In this document: piece after piece, positions 1-8,825 of the stretch | How the letters are laid out: each line of letters starts with the position of its first letter | Numbering within the stretch: the first letter of the stretch is position 1 | DNA from: CAWGOF01 sp963824225 | Lineage (GTDB): Bacteria > Acidobacteriota > Polarisedimenticolia > Polarisedimenticolales > Polarisedimenticolaceae | Direction: 5' to 3' | NCBI GenBank assembly: GCA_963824225.1 | Contig: CAWGOF010000003.1 | Coordinates: 1,240,001 to 1,304,000, forward strand | Length of the DNA stretch: 64,000 nucleotides | Program-made: the position numbers and the translations under genes | Notes under the pieces: model-generated | What the model saw: only the letters and a program-made list of their open reading frames with translations | The model's database searches: none | Told to the model about the DNA's origin: nothing

Positions 1-1036
1 TCAGCGCACCGTAGACGGCCAAGACGCGCATCAACGGGATCGACTCGATCCAGCTCGGGCCGAGCACGACCCGCACGAGCAGGTCGGCCGTGACGGCGAT
101 CCCGACCGCGGCCGGCAGACCGACCATCCAGATGATCGACAGGGAGTCGAGGAACGTCCGGCGGAGCAGCGCGAGGTTCCCGGCTTGCCGGGCGAAGCCC
201 GGAAAGATGGCGCGGTTGATCGGGGCGATCAGCTCCGACGTCGGCATGTTCGAGATGTCGCGAGCGACCACGAACGACCCGAGCGGGACCTTGCCCACCA
301 CGCGCCCGATCACGAGGTCGGCCCCCCGGTCGCGCAGGAACTGCAGCAGGTTGTTGGCCAGGAGCCAGCGCGAGAACCGGAGCAGCTGCGGCCCCGCGGC
401 CAACGACAGCCGAGGTCGATACGGCTGCAGGGCGTAGCTCAGCGTCACCGCTCCGAGCGACGTGGCCAGCTGGCCGAACACGAGCGCCCAGTGGTTGCGC
501 AGCAGGAACGCTGCGGGCACGACGACGACGAAGCCGGCCAGCTTGCGCAGAACGCGGTACTGGAATTCGCGGCGGAACTGCAGATCCTTGCGGAACGCGA
601 CGACGCCGATGTTCTCGAACCCCTGGACCAGGATGCACAGCGCCAAGCAGAACAGGACCGCGGGCACGCGTGGCTCCGCATAGAATCGTCCGGCGAGCGG
701 CGCCAGGGCGAACAGCAGGAGCGCCGCGCTCGTTCCGAACAGGACGTTGAACGTCCACGCCGTGTCGTAATGCTCCCGCGTCGCCGACGGGTTCTGGATC
801 AGCGCCGTGTCGAAGCTGAACGCGGTGAACAGCTCGGCGGCCCCGATGAACGCCATCGCCATGGCCACGATCCCGAAGTCCGCCGGGACGAGGAGCCGGG
901 CCAGGATCACCGTGCTGATGAGCCCCAGGCCCCGCTCGGTGAGCTTGAACAGCACCATCCACACGGCGCCCTTGGCGATCTTGCGCCCCAGCCACGGGTC
1001 CTCGGCGGCGGGCTGCTCGGAGCCGGCTACGGACAC
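1..1036 (-). CDS. Lipopolysaccharide/oligosaccharide flippase (Wzx-type), C-terminal part beyond the window
   Basis: Integral membrane protein of the polysaccharide-synthesis (MATE/MVF-like) flippase family, expected to move lipid-linked repeat units across the inner membrane. The first 345 residues are here and the gene runs off the left edge. After a short polar N-terminus the protein begins with the family's conserved opening (GAVWMVLFKLTERG... then ARLLVPADFGIVAMA) and alternates hydrophobic helices with basic loops. I chose the GTG at 1034-1036, which overlaps the end of the upstream glycosyltransferase by 10 bases and has a GGAG 8 bases upstream. The neighbours are exosortase-A-type exopolysaccharide genes, so the substrate is probably that polysaccharide's repeat unit. 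Family call is good; substrate is inference. Confidence 0.8.
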   Translation of the reverse strand, partial: MSVAGSEQPAAEDPWLGRKIAKGAVWMVLFKLTERGLGLISTVILARLLVPADFGIVAMAMAFIGAAELFTAFSFDTALIQNPSATREHYDTAWTFNVLFGTSAALLLFALAPLAGRFYAEPRVPAVLFCLALCILVQGFENIGVVAFRKDLQFRREFQYRVLRKLAGFVVVVPAAFLLRNHWALVFGQLATSLGAVTLSYALQPYRPRLSLAAGPQLLRFSRWLLANNLLQFLRDRGADLVIGRVVGKVPLGSFVVARDISNMPTSELIAPINRAIFPGFARQAGNLALLRRTFLDSLSIIWMVGLPAAVGIAVTADLLVRVVLGPSWIESIPLMRVLAVYGAL

Positions 1037-2121
1037 GCGGCGACTCCGCGGTACAGATCCTCGTACGCCGCGACCATGCTCTCGACCCCGAACCGCTCGA
1101 GCGCCCGACGGCGCGCGGCAGCCCCGTGCGTCCGTCGCAGCTCGGGGTCGGTCGCGTAGCGCTCGAGCAGGCGCGTCAGCTCGTCCGCTCGACCGGGAGC
1201 GAACAGGTAGCCGCACGCGCCATCGACGACGAGCTCCGGGTTGCCGCCGCGCGCGGTCGCCAGGACCGGGACGCCCGAGGCCAGCGCCTCGAGGATCGTG
1301 TTCGAGATCCCCTCGTTGTGCGATGGGAGCACGAACACGTCGGTCTCCGACAGGACGTCGGGCACGTCGGCGCGCTCGCCGAGGAACCGCACCCCATCGC
1401 CCGACTGGCGCTCGAGCGCAGTCCGCTCCGGACCGTCTCCCACGACCCACAGCTGCGCGTCGGGGCGTCGGCGCCGCAACTCGTGGATCGCGCGGAACAG
1501 CGTGGGGTGGTCCTTGATCGGGTCGAGCCGGCTGCAGATCGTGGTCACGAACGCGCCGGGCGCGACCTCGAGCTCGCGACGGATCGGACCCCGGGAGGCC
1601 CCGGGGCGGAAGCGTGCGGTGTCGACACCGTTGTAGATCTGGCGCACGGGGGCGCGCACGCGCACGCGCTCGGTGAGCCAGCGCTCGATGTCCTTCGACA
1701 CGCACGTGTACGAGCGGACCCAGCGCGAGGTGTGACGCCGGGCCAGGATCCGCTTGCGGCTCGCCCCGTGCGGATCGTCCATCGTCCAGCCGTGCTCCCC
1801 GTGGACGACCCGCGAGAGCCGCGCCCATCGTGCGGCGAGGATCCCGTCGACCCCGCCCCAGTTCCGCGTGTGGACGACGTCGGGGCGCTCGGCGCGCAGC
1901 GTGCGCGCGAGACGCACGACGAAACGGAACGAATGGCCCGGTCGCTTGTCGAGCTCGATCAGCCGGGTCCCCGGCGGCAAGAGCTTGGCCGACCCCCCCG
2001 AGCGGGTCAGGCACAGCACGGCGTGCGCGAATCCCGGCGTGGCACGATCGACGAGCGTCGCGATCCCCTTCTCGAGCCCGCCCGTGCCGAACGAGTGCAC
2101 GACGTGGACGACGCGAATCAC
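1027..2121 (-). CDS. Family 4 glycosyltransferase, PEP-CTERM/EpsH1-system type (TIGR03088-like)
   Basis: Cytoplasmic GT-B glycosyltransferase of 364 residues that should add a sugar to the growing lipid-linked polysaccharide unit. The N-terminal acceptor-side domain opens with HVVHSFGTGGLEKGI, the signature of the sugar transferase subfamily found in exosortase A (EpsH1) loci. The C-terminal domain has the family 4 pattern: ICSRLDPIKDHPTL near the middle, GDGPER, and the EX7E region in SHNEGISNTILEALASG near residue 275. It lies 16 bases downstream of the amidotransferase gene and overlaps the flippase gene by 10 bases, so the three minus-strand genes look like one operon. The sugar donor cannot be told from sequence. 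Confidence 0.88.
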   Translation of the reverse strand: MIRVVHVVHSFGTGGLEKGIATLVDRATPGFAHAVLCLTRSGGSAKLLPPGTRLIELDKRPGHSFRFVVRLARTLRAERPDVVHTRNWGGVDGILAARWARLSRVVHGEHGWTMDDPHGASRKRILARRHTSRWVRSYTCVSKDIERWLTERVRVRAPVRQIYNGVDTARFRPGASRGPIRRELEVAPGAFVTTICSRLDPIKDHPTLFRAIHELRRRRPDAQLWVVGDGPERTALERQSGDGVRFLGERADVPDVLSETDVFVLPSHNEGISNTILEALASGVPVLATARGGNPELVVDGACGYLFAPGRADELTRLLERYATDPELRRTHGAAARRRALERFGVESMVAAYEDLYRGVAACP

Positions 2122-2137
2122 GCCCGCGCCCGCGAGC

Positions 2138-4114
2138 TCAGGCCGCGGGCCGGACGCCGAAATTGCGGTACCACAGGTTGAGCATCAGCACGGCCCACAG
2201 CTCCGTGGCCCAGTTGCGCGTTCCCCGTTGATGCTGCAACCAGATCCGCTCGAGATACGTGGGATCGAAGAACTCGCGGCTCGCGGCGCCGCGCAACACC
2301 AGGTCCTCGGCGTAACCCGCGAGCTCGCCGCGCAGCCATTCGAGGATCGGCACCCCGAAGCCCATCTTCTTCCGATGCAGGATCTCGCGCGGCAGGAGCG
2401 GCTCGAGCGCGCGCTTGAAGATGTGCTTGCCGTTCTGGCCGTCGAGCTTGAGACGCCACGGGATTCGCGCCGCGCGCTCCATGAACACGTGGTCCAGGAT
2501 CGGGCAGCGCACCTCGAGCGACACGGCCATGCTCGCCCGATCGACCTTGGTCAGGATGTCGTCGCACAGGTAGGTCTTGATGTCCAGGTACTGGATCCGC
2601 GACAGGTGATCGTCGGCCGGTGCGTTGCGGTACAGATCGTGGAACCGCTCGGCCGTGCGGTAGCCGCCGAGCGCGGACTGGAGCTCGGGGCGCAGCAGGC
2701 TGCGCTTGCGATCGTCCCAGAACGCGCTGACGGAGAAGCAGTAGGCGTCCACGGGGTCCCGCGCGAGGTTCGACAGGAACGCCTTGCCGCGGAACACCTG
2801 CGGCAGATAGTCGGCCTTGGGATACAAGCCACCGAGGGCAGCGAAGATCCCGCGCCCGAGCCGTCCGGGGAGAAAGCTGCGCACCGCGTTCTCGCGCAGA
2901 TCGAAGTAGTACCGGCGGTAGCCGGCGAAGCTCTCGTCTCCCCCGTCCCCCGACAGCGCAACCGTCACGCGCTCCCGCGCGGTCTTCGACACGTAGTACG
3001 TCGGTACCGCGGACGAATCGGCGAACGGCTCGTCGTAGTGCCAGGCCAGCCGCTCGACGACCGGCACCGCTTCCGGCGTGACGCGGTACTCGTGGTGGTC
3101 GGTGCGGAACAGCTCGGCCACGCGTCGCGCGTGCGGCGTCTCGTCGTAGCTCGCGACGCTGAACGCGATCGAGTTCGTGACCACGGGCTGGGCCGAGGCC
3201 CGCGCCATCAGCGCTACGACCGCCGACGAATCGACGCCGCCCGACAGAAACGCCCCGAGCGGGACCTCGCTGATCATGCGCATGCGGGTCGACTCGTCGA
3301 GGCAGCTCATCAGGTCGTCGATCATCGCCGGCTCGCCGTCGGTTCGCGCGTCCTCGAACGACAGGTCCCAGTACGGGCGCACCGCGCTCGCCGAGCGGTC
3401 GATCACCGCATAGTGCGCGGCGGGGAGCTTGTGGATCGAGCGGAAGATCGACTTGGGCGCGGGGACGTAGAGCAGCGACAGGTAGTCGGACAGCGCCGTC
3501 GGCTCGATGTCGCGCGGCACGTCGTCTGCCGCGAGGATCGCCTTGAGCTCCGAGCCGAAGAGCACGCGGCGCTCGTCGAGCAGGTAGTACAGCGGCTTCT
3601 TCCCCACGCGATCGCGGGCCAGGAGCAGCCGCTCGCGCCTCGCGTCCCACAGCGCGAACGCGAACATGCCGCGGAGCCGGGTCAGGCACTCGTCGCCCCA
3701 CTCCTCGTAGGCGTGGACGATCGCCTCCGTATCCGAGCGCGTGCGGAACCGGTGCCCGCGCTGCTCGAGCTCCGGCGCCAGGGACTGGAAGTTGTAGATC
3801 TCGCCGTTGAACGTGATCCAGACCGTGCCGTCCTCGTTGCACATCGGCTGCTGGCCGCTCGCCAGGTCGATGATGCTCAGCCGGCGATGGCCGAGTCCGA
3901 CATCGCCGCGCAGCGAGCGGTCGCGCGTGGCTTCGGGCACCGGGGTCGTGTAGAAGCGCGCCCCGTTCGTCGCGCGTCCCGCACCGTGTCCAACGTTACA
4001 GTAGTAACCCTCTTCGTCCGGTCCGCGGTGGCTCAACGTGCGTGTCATGCGCACGAGGCTGTCGGCATCGACCGGCGCCCCGTCGCGCCGGAACACACCC
4101 GCGATCCCGCACAT
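2138..4114 (-). CDS. Asparagine synthase-like amidotransferase, exosortase A system type (TIGR03108-like)
   Basis: Class II glutamine amidotransferase fused to an asparagine-synthetase ATP-pyrophosphatase domain, 658 residues. It should release ammonia from glutamine and transfer it to an acyl-adenylate; in exopolysaccharide loci the acceptor is thought to be a sugar acid or similar group. I chose ATG 4112-4114 over an in-frame GTG nine bases upstream, because it places the catalytic cysteine at position 2 (MCGIAGVF) and follows a GGAGG. Conserved pieces are SHRGPDEEG, FNGEIYN, the pyrophosphatase loop LSGGVDSS near residue 265, SGDGGDE, and a C-terminal KKMGFGVPI segment. It is the first gene of a minus-strand operon with a glycosyltransferase and flippase. 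A frameshifted paralogue lies at 5623-7592. Confidence 0.9.
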   Translation of the reverse strand: MCGIAGVFRRDGAPVDADSLVRMTRTLSHRGPDEEGYYCNVGHGAGRATNGARFYTTPVPEATRDRSLRGDVGLGHRRLSIIDLASGQQPMCNEDGTVWITFNGEIYNFQSLAPELEQRGHRFRTRSDTEAIVHAYEEWGDECLTRLRGMFAFALWDARRERLLLARDRVGKKPLYYLLDERRVLFGSELKAILAADDVPRDIEPTALSDYLSLLYVPAPKSIFRSIHKLPAAHYAVIDRSASAVRPYWDLSFEDARTDGEPAMIDDLMSCLDESTRMRMISEVPLGAFLSGGVDSSAVVALMARASAQPVVTNSIAFSVASYDETPHARRVAELFRTDHHEYRVTPEAVPVVERLAWHYDEPFADSSAVPTYYVSKTARERVTVALSGDGGDESFAGYRRYYFDLRENAVRSFLPGRLGRGIFAALGGLYPKADYLPQVFRGKAFLSNLARDPVDAYCFSVSAFWDDRKRSLLRPELQSALGGYRTAERFHDLYRNAPADDHLSRIQYLDIKTYLCDDILTKVDRASMAVSLEVRCPILDHVFMERAARIPWRLKLDGQNGKHIFKRALEPLLPREILHRKKMGFGVPILEWLRGELAGYAEDLVLRGAASREFFDPTYLERIWLQHQRGTRNWATELWAVLMLNLWYRNFGVRPAA

Positions 4115-4300
4115 CGTCGCCACCCTCCGCCGCCGGGCTGCGGCGCCGAACGGTCATGTTCGCACACTTCGGGGCCAACGCCCGAGACGCGACCGGCCCT
4201 CGCTGCATCGGCTGATCACCCACCTGCGGCCACGACAAGGTGGGAATATTCGCACTTCTGGCCCGAAGCGCAAACGTGGCGATGCGGTGGGGGCGACCCT
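4115..4300. promoter_or_regulatory. Divergent intergenic region with two TTCGCA motifs
   Basis: This 186-base gap separates the minus-strand amidotransferase operon from the plus-strand SGNH hydrolase operon, so it should hold both promoters. I could not settle on convincing -35/-10 pairs. It contains ATGTTCGCACACTTCGG at 4156-4172 and a looser AATATTCGCACTTCTGG at 4245-4261. The first agrees at 14 of 17 positions with a minus-strand site at 24136-24152, upstream of the beta-barrel/Wzz operon, so a shared regulator is possible. The motif comparison was made by eye. Confidence 0.4.
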
Positions 4301-5584
4301 ATGTTAGGCCGCGCGCAACCTCGTCTTCGACACGAAACGTGGTACGACAATCAGCAGATCACGCTGGTCGATCCGGAGTCGGGTGTGCGGCCTGAGACCC
4401 AGAGCCGTACGGCTCGCGCGCCGCGGCGCCCCAGCTGGCAGCGAGTGGTCGCGTTCAACGCGATCCTGATCCTGGGAGTCTTGGTCCTGGCCGAGGGCGC
4501 GGTACGCGTGCGGCAGACGTTCAAGTACGGCACGCCGGCGACCGTCGAGGATTACTACACGGACGATCCGCTGACCGGTCTGCGCGTCCCGATCGCAAAT
4601 CTGTCCAAGGGTCACATCTCGGTCAACAGCCGTGGGTTCCGTGGTCCAGAGATCGGGATGCCGAAGCCTCCCGGCACCGTACGAATCGCGTTTCTCGGCG
4701 CTTCGACCACCTGGTGCGCCGAGGTCTCGGGCAATGACTCGACCTGGCCGCACCTGGTCACGAGCTCGCTCGCCCGCGCGTTGCCCGCGGTGCGCTTCGA
4801 CTACGTCAACGCCGGGGTGCCCGGGTTCGCGATGCACTCGATCCGCAAGAACCTGGAGCTCCGCGTGGCTCCGCTCGAGCCCGACGTGATCGTTATTTAC
4901 GAGGCGTCGAACGATCTCTCGCGCGAGATGCGCGAGCTCGCCGCCCGAGCGGGCCTGATCGACGAGGCCCAGATGCACGAGCTGATGTGGCCCAGCCGGT
5001 ACTCGCTCCTGTGGCGTCTGGCGGAGAAGAACCTCCGCGTGATGGCGGCGCAGAGGACGACATCCGATCCCACGCGACGACTCTCGGCCCGAGCGGCGTC
5101 GCTCGGCGCAGAGTATCGTCGCGACCTGGCCGAAGTGGTGCACGAGGCCCAGCGGACGGCCAAGCTCGTCGCGCTCGCGACTCTCTCGACGCAGCTGCGG
5201 CACGAGCAGACAGCGGAGCAGCAAGCGCAGGCGATGTCCTCCGCGTCCTTCTACATGCCGTTCGTCACCGCCCCGCTGCTGCTCGACGCCGTCGAGCGCT
5301 ACAACGAGATCGGCCGAGAGGTGGCGTCCGCGGCGGGGGTCGTGTTGATCGGCGGCGAGGACGAGATTCCCGGAGATCCTGCGCACTTTACCGACACCGT
5401 GCACTTCACGGACGCCGGCAGTCGAGCGATGGCCGACCGCGTCACACGCGCGCTCCGCGGGAACGCTACGTTTCAGGCGGTCGTCGATGCGGCCCAGAGT
5501 TCGCGGGGCACCGGTACGGCTGCGTTGAGCGATCCCACGCGCGCGGCGTACCATGGTCCGCCGCGTTCCTGGGCGCCAGACTAG
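4301..5584 (+). CDS. SGNH/GDSL-family hydrolase with N-terminal membrane anchor
   Basis: A 427-residue protein with a cytoplasmic N-terminus, one membrane segment at about residues 51-69, and an extracytoplasmic SGNH hydrolase domain. Block I is FLGASTTW with the putative nucleophile at Ser135. Block V is DTVHFTDAGS, which supplies the Asp and His of the triad, and an NAGVPGF stretch fits block II. Members of this superfamily act as esterases or O-acyltransferases on polysaccharides. Here it sits between two amidotransferase genes, so trimming or adding acyl groups on the exopolysaccharide is plausible. The start is ATG 4301 after a GGTGGGGG; the open frame extends far upstream, but only antisense to other genes. 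The next gene starts 38 bases downstream on the same strand. Confidence 0.78.
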   Translation: MLGRAQPRLRHETWYDNQQITLVDPESGVRPETQSRTARAPRRPSWQRVVAFNAILILGVLVLAEGAVRVRQTFKYGTPATVEDYYTDDPLTGLRVPIANLSKGHISVNSRGFRGPEIGMPKPPGTVRIAFLGASTTWCAEVSGNDSTWPHLVTSSLARALPAVRFDYVNAGVPGFAMHSIRKNLELRVAPLEPDVIVIYEASNDLSREMRELAARAGLIDEAQMHELMWPSRYSLLWRLAEKNLRVMAAQRTTSDPTRRLSARAASLGAEYRRDLAEVVHEAQRTAKLVALATLSTQLRHEQTAEQQAQAMSSASFYMPFVTAPLLLDAVERYNEIGREVASAAGVVLIGGEDEIPGDPAHFTDTVHFTDAGSRAMADRVTRALRGNATFQAVVDAAQSSRGTGTAALSDPTRAAYHGPPRSWAPD

Positions 5585-5622
5585 GATCCGTCCTGCGGCA
5601 TCGGACCGGAGGGAGCTCGTTC

Positions 5623-7592
5623 GTGTGCGGGATCCACGGGATCTACCGGTTCGACGGGCAGCCGGTCCAGCCGGACGAGCTCGGCGCCATGGGGCGGATC
5701 ACCACGCATCGCGGTCCCGACGACGAGGGCCTGTACGTCGACGGCGCCTGCGGCATCGGCATGCGGCGGCTGTCGATCATCGACCTCGCCGGCGGGCACC
5801 AGCCGCTGTCGAACGCCGACGAGCACGCTGTGGCTCGTCTGCAACGGCGAGATCTACAACTTCCGCGAGCTGCGCGCGGAGCTCGCAGGCGCAGGGCCAC
5901 CGCTTCAAGACCGGCTCGGACTGCGAGGTCGCTCCTCCACGCTGTACGACGCCGAGGGCGACGCGCTTCGTCGCAGCGGCTGAACGGCATGTTCGGCTTC
6001 GCGCTGTGGGATGCGCGCCGCCGCCGGCTGCTGATCGGCCGCGACCGCCTCGGCATCAAGCCGCTGTACGTGCTGCAGGACAGCGCACCGCCTGGCGTTC
6101 GCGTCCGAGGCCAAGGCGCTGCTCGCGCTGCCGGGCGTTCGCGCCGAGCTCGACCGCTGCGGCGCTCGCCAGTCTACCTGCACCTGGGCTACGTCGCCGC
6201 GCCCGCACTCGATCTTCACGGGCATCCGCAAGCTGCCGCCGGCGACGCTGCTGTCGTGGAGGGCGGCGCGGTGCGACGAGCGGCGCTACTGGCGCGCTCC
6301 CGGCCGACGATCGACACGCCGTGCCGCGAGAGCGCAGTGGGTCGAGCGCGTGCGCGCGCGGCTCGAGCGCTCGGTGCGCGATGCAGATGGTGAGCGACGT
6401 GCCGATCGGCGCGTTCCTCTCCGGCGGCATCGATTCGAGCGCCGTCGTCGGCCTTCATGGCGCGCGCAGCGACCGAGCCGATCACGACCTACGCGATCGG
6501 CTTCGACGGGCGGCGCGGCCGAGGCGCTACTACAACGAGCTGCCGTACGCGCGGCGAGGTGGCGCGAGCTGTTCGGCACCGAGCACCACGAGATCGTCGT
6601 GCGGCCCGACGTCGTCGCGCTGCTGCCGCAGCTGCTCTGGCACATGGACGAGCCGATCGCCGACACGGCCTTCATCACGACCTACCTCGTGTCGCGAGTT
6701 CGCGCGCCGGGACGTCAAGGTGATCCTGTCGGGCGTCGGCGGCGACGAGCTGTTCGGCGGCTACCGGCGCTACCTCGGCGGTCACTACGCAGGCGCGGTT
6801 CCGGCCGGCTGCCGCGCTGGCTGCGAGCGTCGCGTCGCGCTCGCGGCGCGTCGCGCTGCCGAGCCGACCGCCACTCGCCGCTGCTGAACCGTCATGCGGC
6901 TGGCCAAGGGCTTCCTCGCGTCAGCGCCGAGCTGTCGTCCGACGAGCGCTACCGCAGCTACCTGCAGGTGTTCGACCGGGCGACCGTGGCGCGAGCTGCT
7001 GCTCGCGCCCAACGGCGCCGACGCGCCGACGCTGCTCGCTGCGCGCGTTCGACGCCGCGGGCACGCAGCGACGAGCTGAACCGCATGCTCGCCGTCGACG
7101 CCGAGACGCAGCTGCCCGACGACCTGCTGCTGCTGACCGACAAGATGAGCATGGCGGTGTCGCTCGAATGCCGCGTGCCGCTGCTCGACCACGAGCTGGT
7201 CGAGCTGGCGGCCGCGATGCCGGCCGAGGTCAAGATCCGCGGCGGCCGGCTGAAGCACGTGCATGAAGGAGGCGCTCGCCGACCTGCTGCCGCGCGACAT
7301 CCTCGAGCGCAAGAAGCGCGGCTTCGGCACGCCGATGGGCGCGTGGCTCAAGGGCGACCTGGCGCCGGTGCTGCGCGACGCTGCTGTCGCGCGGACGTCG
7401 TGCGCGCGCGCGGCCTGTTCGACTGCCGGCGGTCGTCGCGAGCTGATGGCCGCTCACGAGGCGCAACCGCATCGACGGCACCGACGCGCTGCTCGCGCTG
7501 ATGAACCTCGAGATCTGGAGCCGCGTCTACCTCGACCGGCGCGACGCCGGCCGACGTCGCCGACGAGCTGCAAGAGCTACGTCGCGCGATGA
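5623..7592 (+). pseudogene. Second asparagine synthase-like amidotransferase, broken by many frameshifts
   Basis: Read across frames, this is a complete TIGR03108-like amidotransferase. It starts GTG-Cys (VCGIHGIYRFDGQ) at 5623 and keeps THRGPDDEG, CNGEIYNFREL, FLSGGIDSSAVVG, HMDEPIADTAF, SGVGGDELFGGYRRYL, LTDKMSMAVSLECRVPLLDHE and ERKKRGFGTPMGAWLKG. From 5824 the frame changes about thirty times, almost always by one extra G or C; Glu codon GAG reads GCAG at 5885, 5973 and 6789. Conserved residues survive between the indels, so the gene was under selection until very recently or the sequence is wrong. The likely uncorrupted stop overlaps the next start as ATGA at 7589-7592. It is paralogous to the gene at 2138-4114. 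Confidence 0.8.
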
Positions 7593-8455
7593 ACGATCCT
7601 CTACGTCTGCCATCGCTTTCCGTTTCCGCCGAAGCGCGGCGGCAAGATCCGGCCGTTCAACATGATCCGGCACCTGACGTGCCGCGGGGCACGAGGTGAC
7701 GGTGTGCTCGCTGGCGCGCTCGGCGGCCGAGGCGGAGGAGGGCCAGGGCATCGCGCCGTACTGCGCAGCGCTTCGAGATGGCGACCGTGTCCGCGAGCCG
7801 GTGCAGATGCGCCGCGCATGGTCGCGCGGCTGCCGCACGCCGACGCCGTCGTCGATGGGCTACTTCTACTCGCTCGGCGACTCGCGCGGCGCGTCGCGCG
7901 TCCTGCTCGACACGACAGCGCTTCGACCTGATCTTCGTGCACTGCTCGTCGGTCGCGCAGTACGTCGAGCACGTGCGCGGCGTGCCGAAGATCCTCGACT
8001 TCGGCGACATGGACTCGCAGAAGTGGCTCGAGTACGCGAACTACAAGCCGTTCCCGCTCGTCGGCTGGGCTATCGGCTCGAGGGCCAGCAAGCTGCGAGC
8101 GCGCGGAGCGCCGCTTGGCGCGCGCAGTTCGACCTGTGCACGGCGACGACCCGCGCCGAATGGGAGACGCTCGACGGCTACGCCACCGGGGCGGCGACCG
8201 ACTGGTTCCCGAACGGCGTCGACAGCGAGCTACTTCCAGCCCGACCGACGAGCCGTACGAGCCCGACACGCATCAGCTTCGTCGGCCGCATGGACTACTA
8301 CCCGAACCAGGAGTGCATGGCGCGGTTCTGCCGCGAGGTGCTGGCCCGTGCTTCGCGCGCGCGCGACCCCGGCTGAAGCTGCTGATCGTCGGCGCCGATC
8401 CGACGCCCGCGATGCGCGACGCTCGGCGGATCTGCCGGCGTCACGGTCACCGGTT
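5824..8455. other. Block of dense single-base indels, probable unpolished sequence
   Basis: Both genes in this 2.6-kb block lose their frame every 20-100 bases, whereas 5623-5823 and 8456-8823 of the same two genes are clean. Nearly all changes are insertions of one G or C at CC, GG or G-A steps (CC read as CGC, GG as GCG, GAG as GCAG); one apparent deletion lies near 6918. Abrupt edges that fall inside genes, together with intact protein motifs between the indels, fit a low-coverage or uncorrected long-read patch better than pseudogenisation. Translations from this block should not be used without correction. Confidence 0.75.
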
Positions 8456-8823
8456 CGGTGCCCGACGTGCGGCCGTACGTCCTGCGCTCGGCGCTGATGG
8501 TCGCGCCGCTGAACATCGCGCGCGGCACGCAGAACAAGATCCTCGAGGCGATGGCGATGGGCGTGCCGGTCGTGACCAGCGCGATCGCTGCCGGCGGCGT
8601 GGACGCCGAGGCAGGTCGCCATCTGCTCGTGGCGGCGAGCGCGCGGGACTACGTCCAGGCGCTGCTGCGGTTGATCGACGACCCGACCGAGCGGCAGCGT
8701 CTCGCGCACGCCGGACGCGAGCGCATGCTCAGCCACCACAGCTGGCCGCGCTCGATGGCCCGGCTCGATCGGATCATCGACGCCTGCCGCGAAGGCTTCG
8801 CCCGCCGAGCTGCGACCGCCTGA
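7589..8823 (+). pseudogene. Glycosyltransferase, PEP-CTERM/EpsH1-system type (TIGR03087-like), frameshifted
   Basis: With frames rejoined, this encodes a sugar transferase of about 400 residues opening MKILYVCHRFPFPPKRGGKI, the hallmark of a glycosyltransferase subfamily restricted to exosortase A-type loci. Later landmarks are FDLIFVHCSSVAQYV, KILDFGDMDSQKW, FVGRMDYYPN and, in the clean 3' third (8456-8823), RGTQNKILEAMAMGVPVVTS. The start overlaps the stop of the preceding amidotransferase (ATGA), so the two are translationally coupled. Frame changes run from the start codon to about 8455, starting with an extra C after the second codon. I think these are sequencing errors and the gene is functional. 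It ends 2 bases from the convergent glycosyltransferase gene. Confidence 0.8.
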
Positions 8824-8825
8824 GC

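Noticed and set aside
5824..8455. Programmed frameshifting or a mosaic of small genes in the indel block
   Set aside because: About thirty shifts in one gene, without slippery sites and at inconsistent spacing, cannot be programmed, and the fragments align end to end with two single families.
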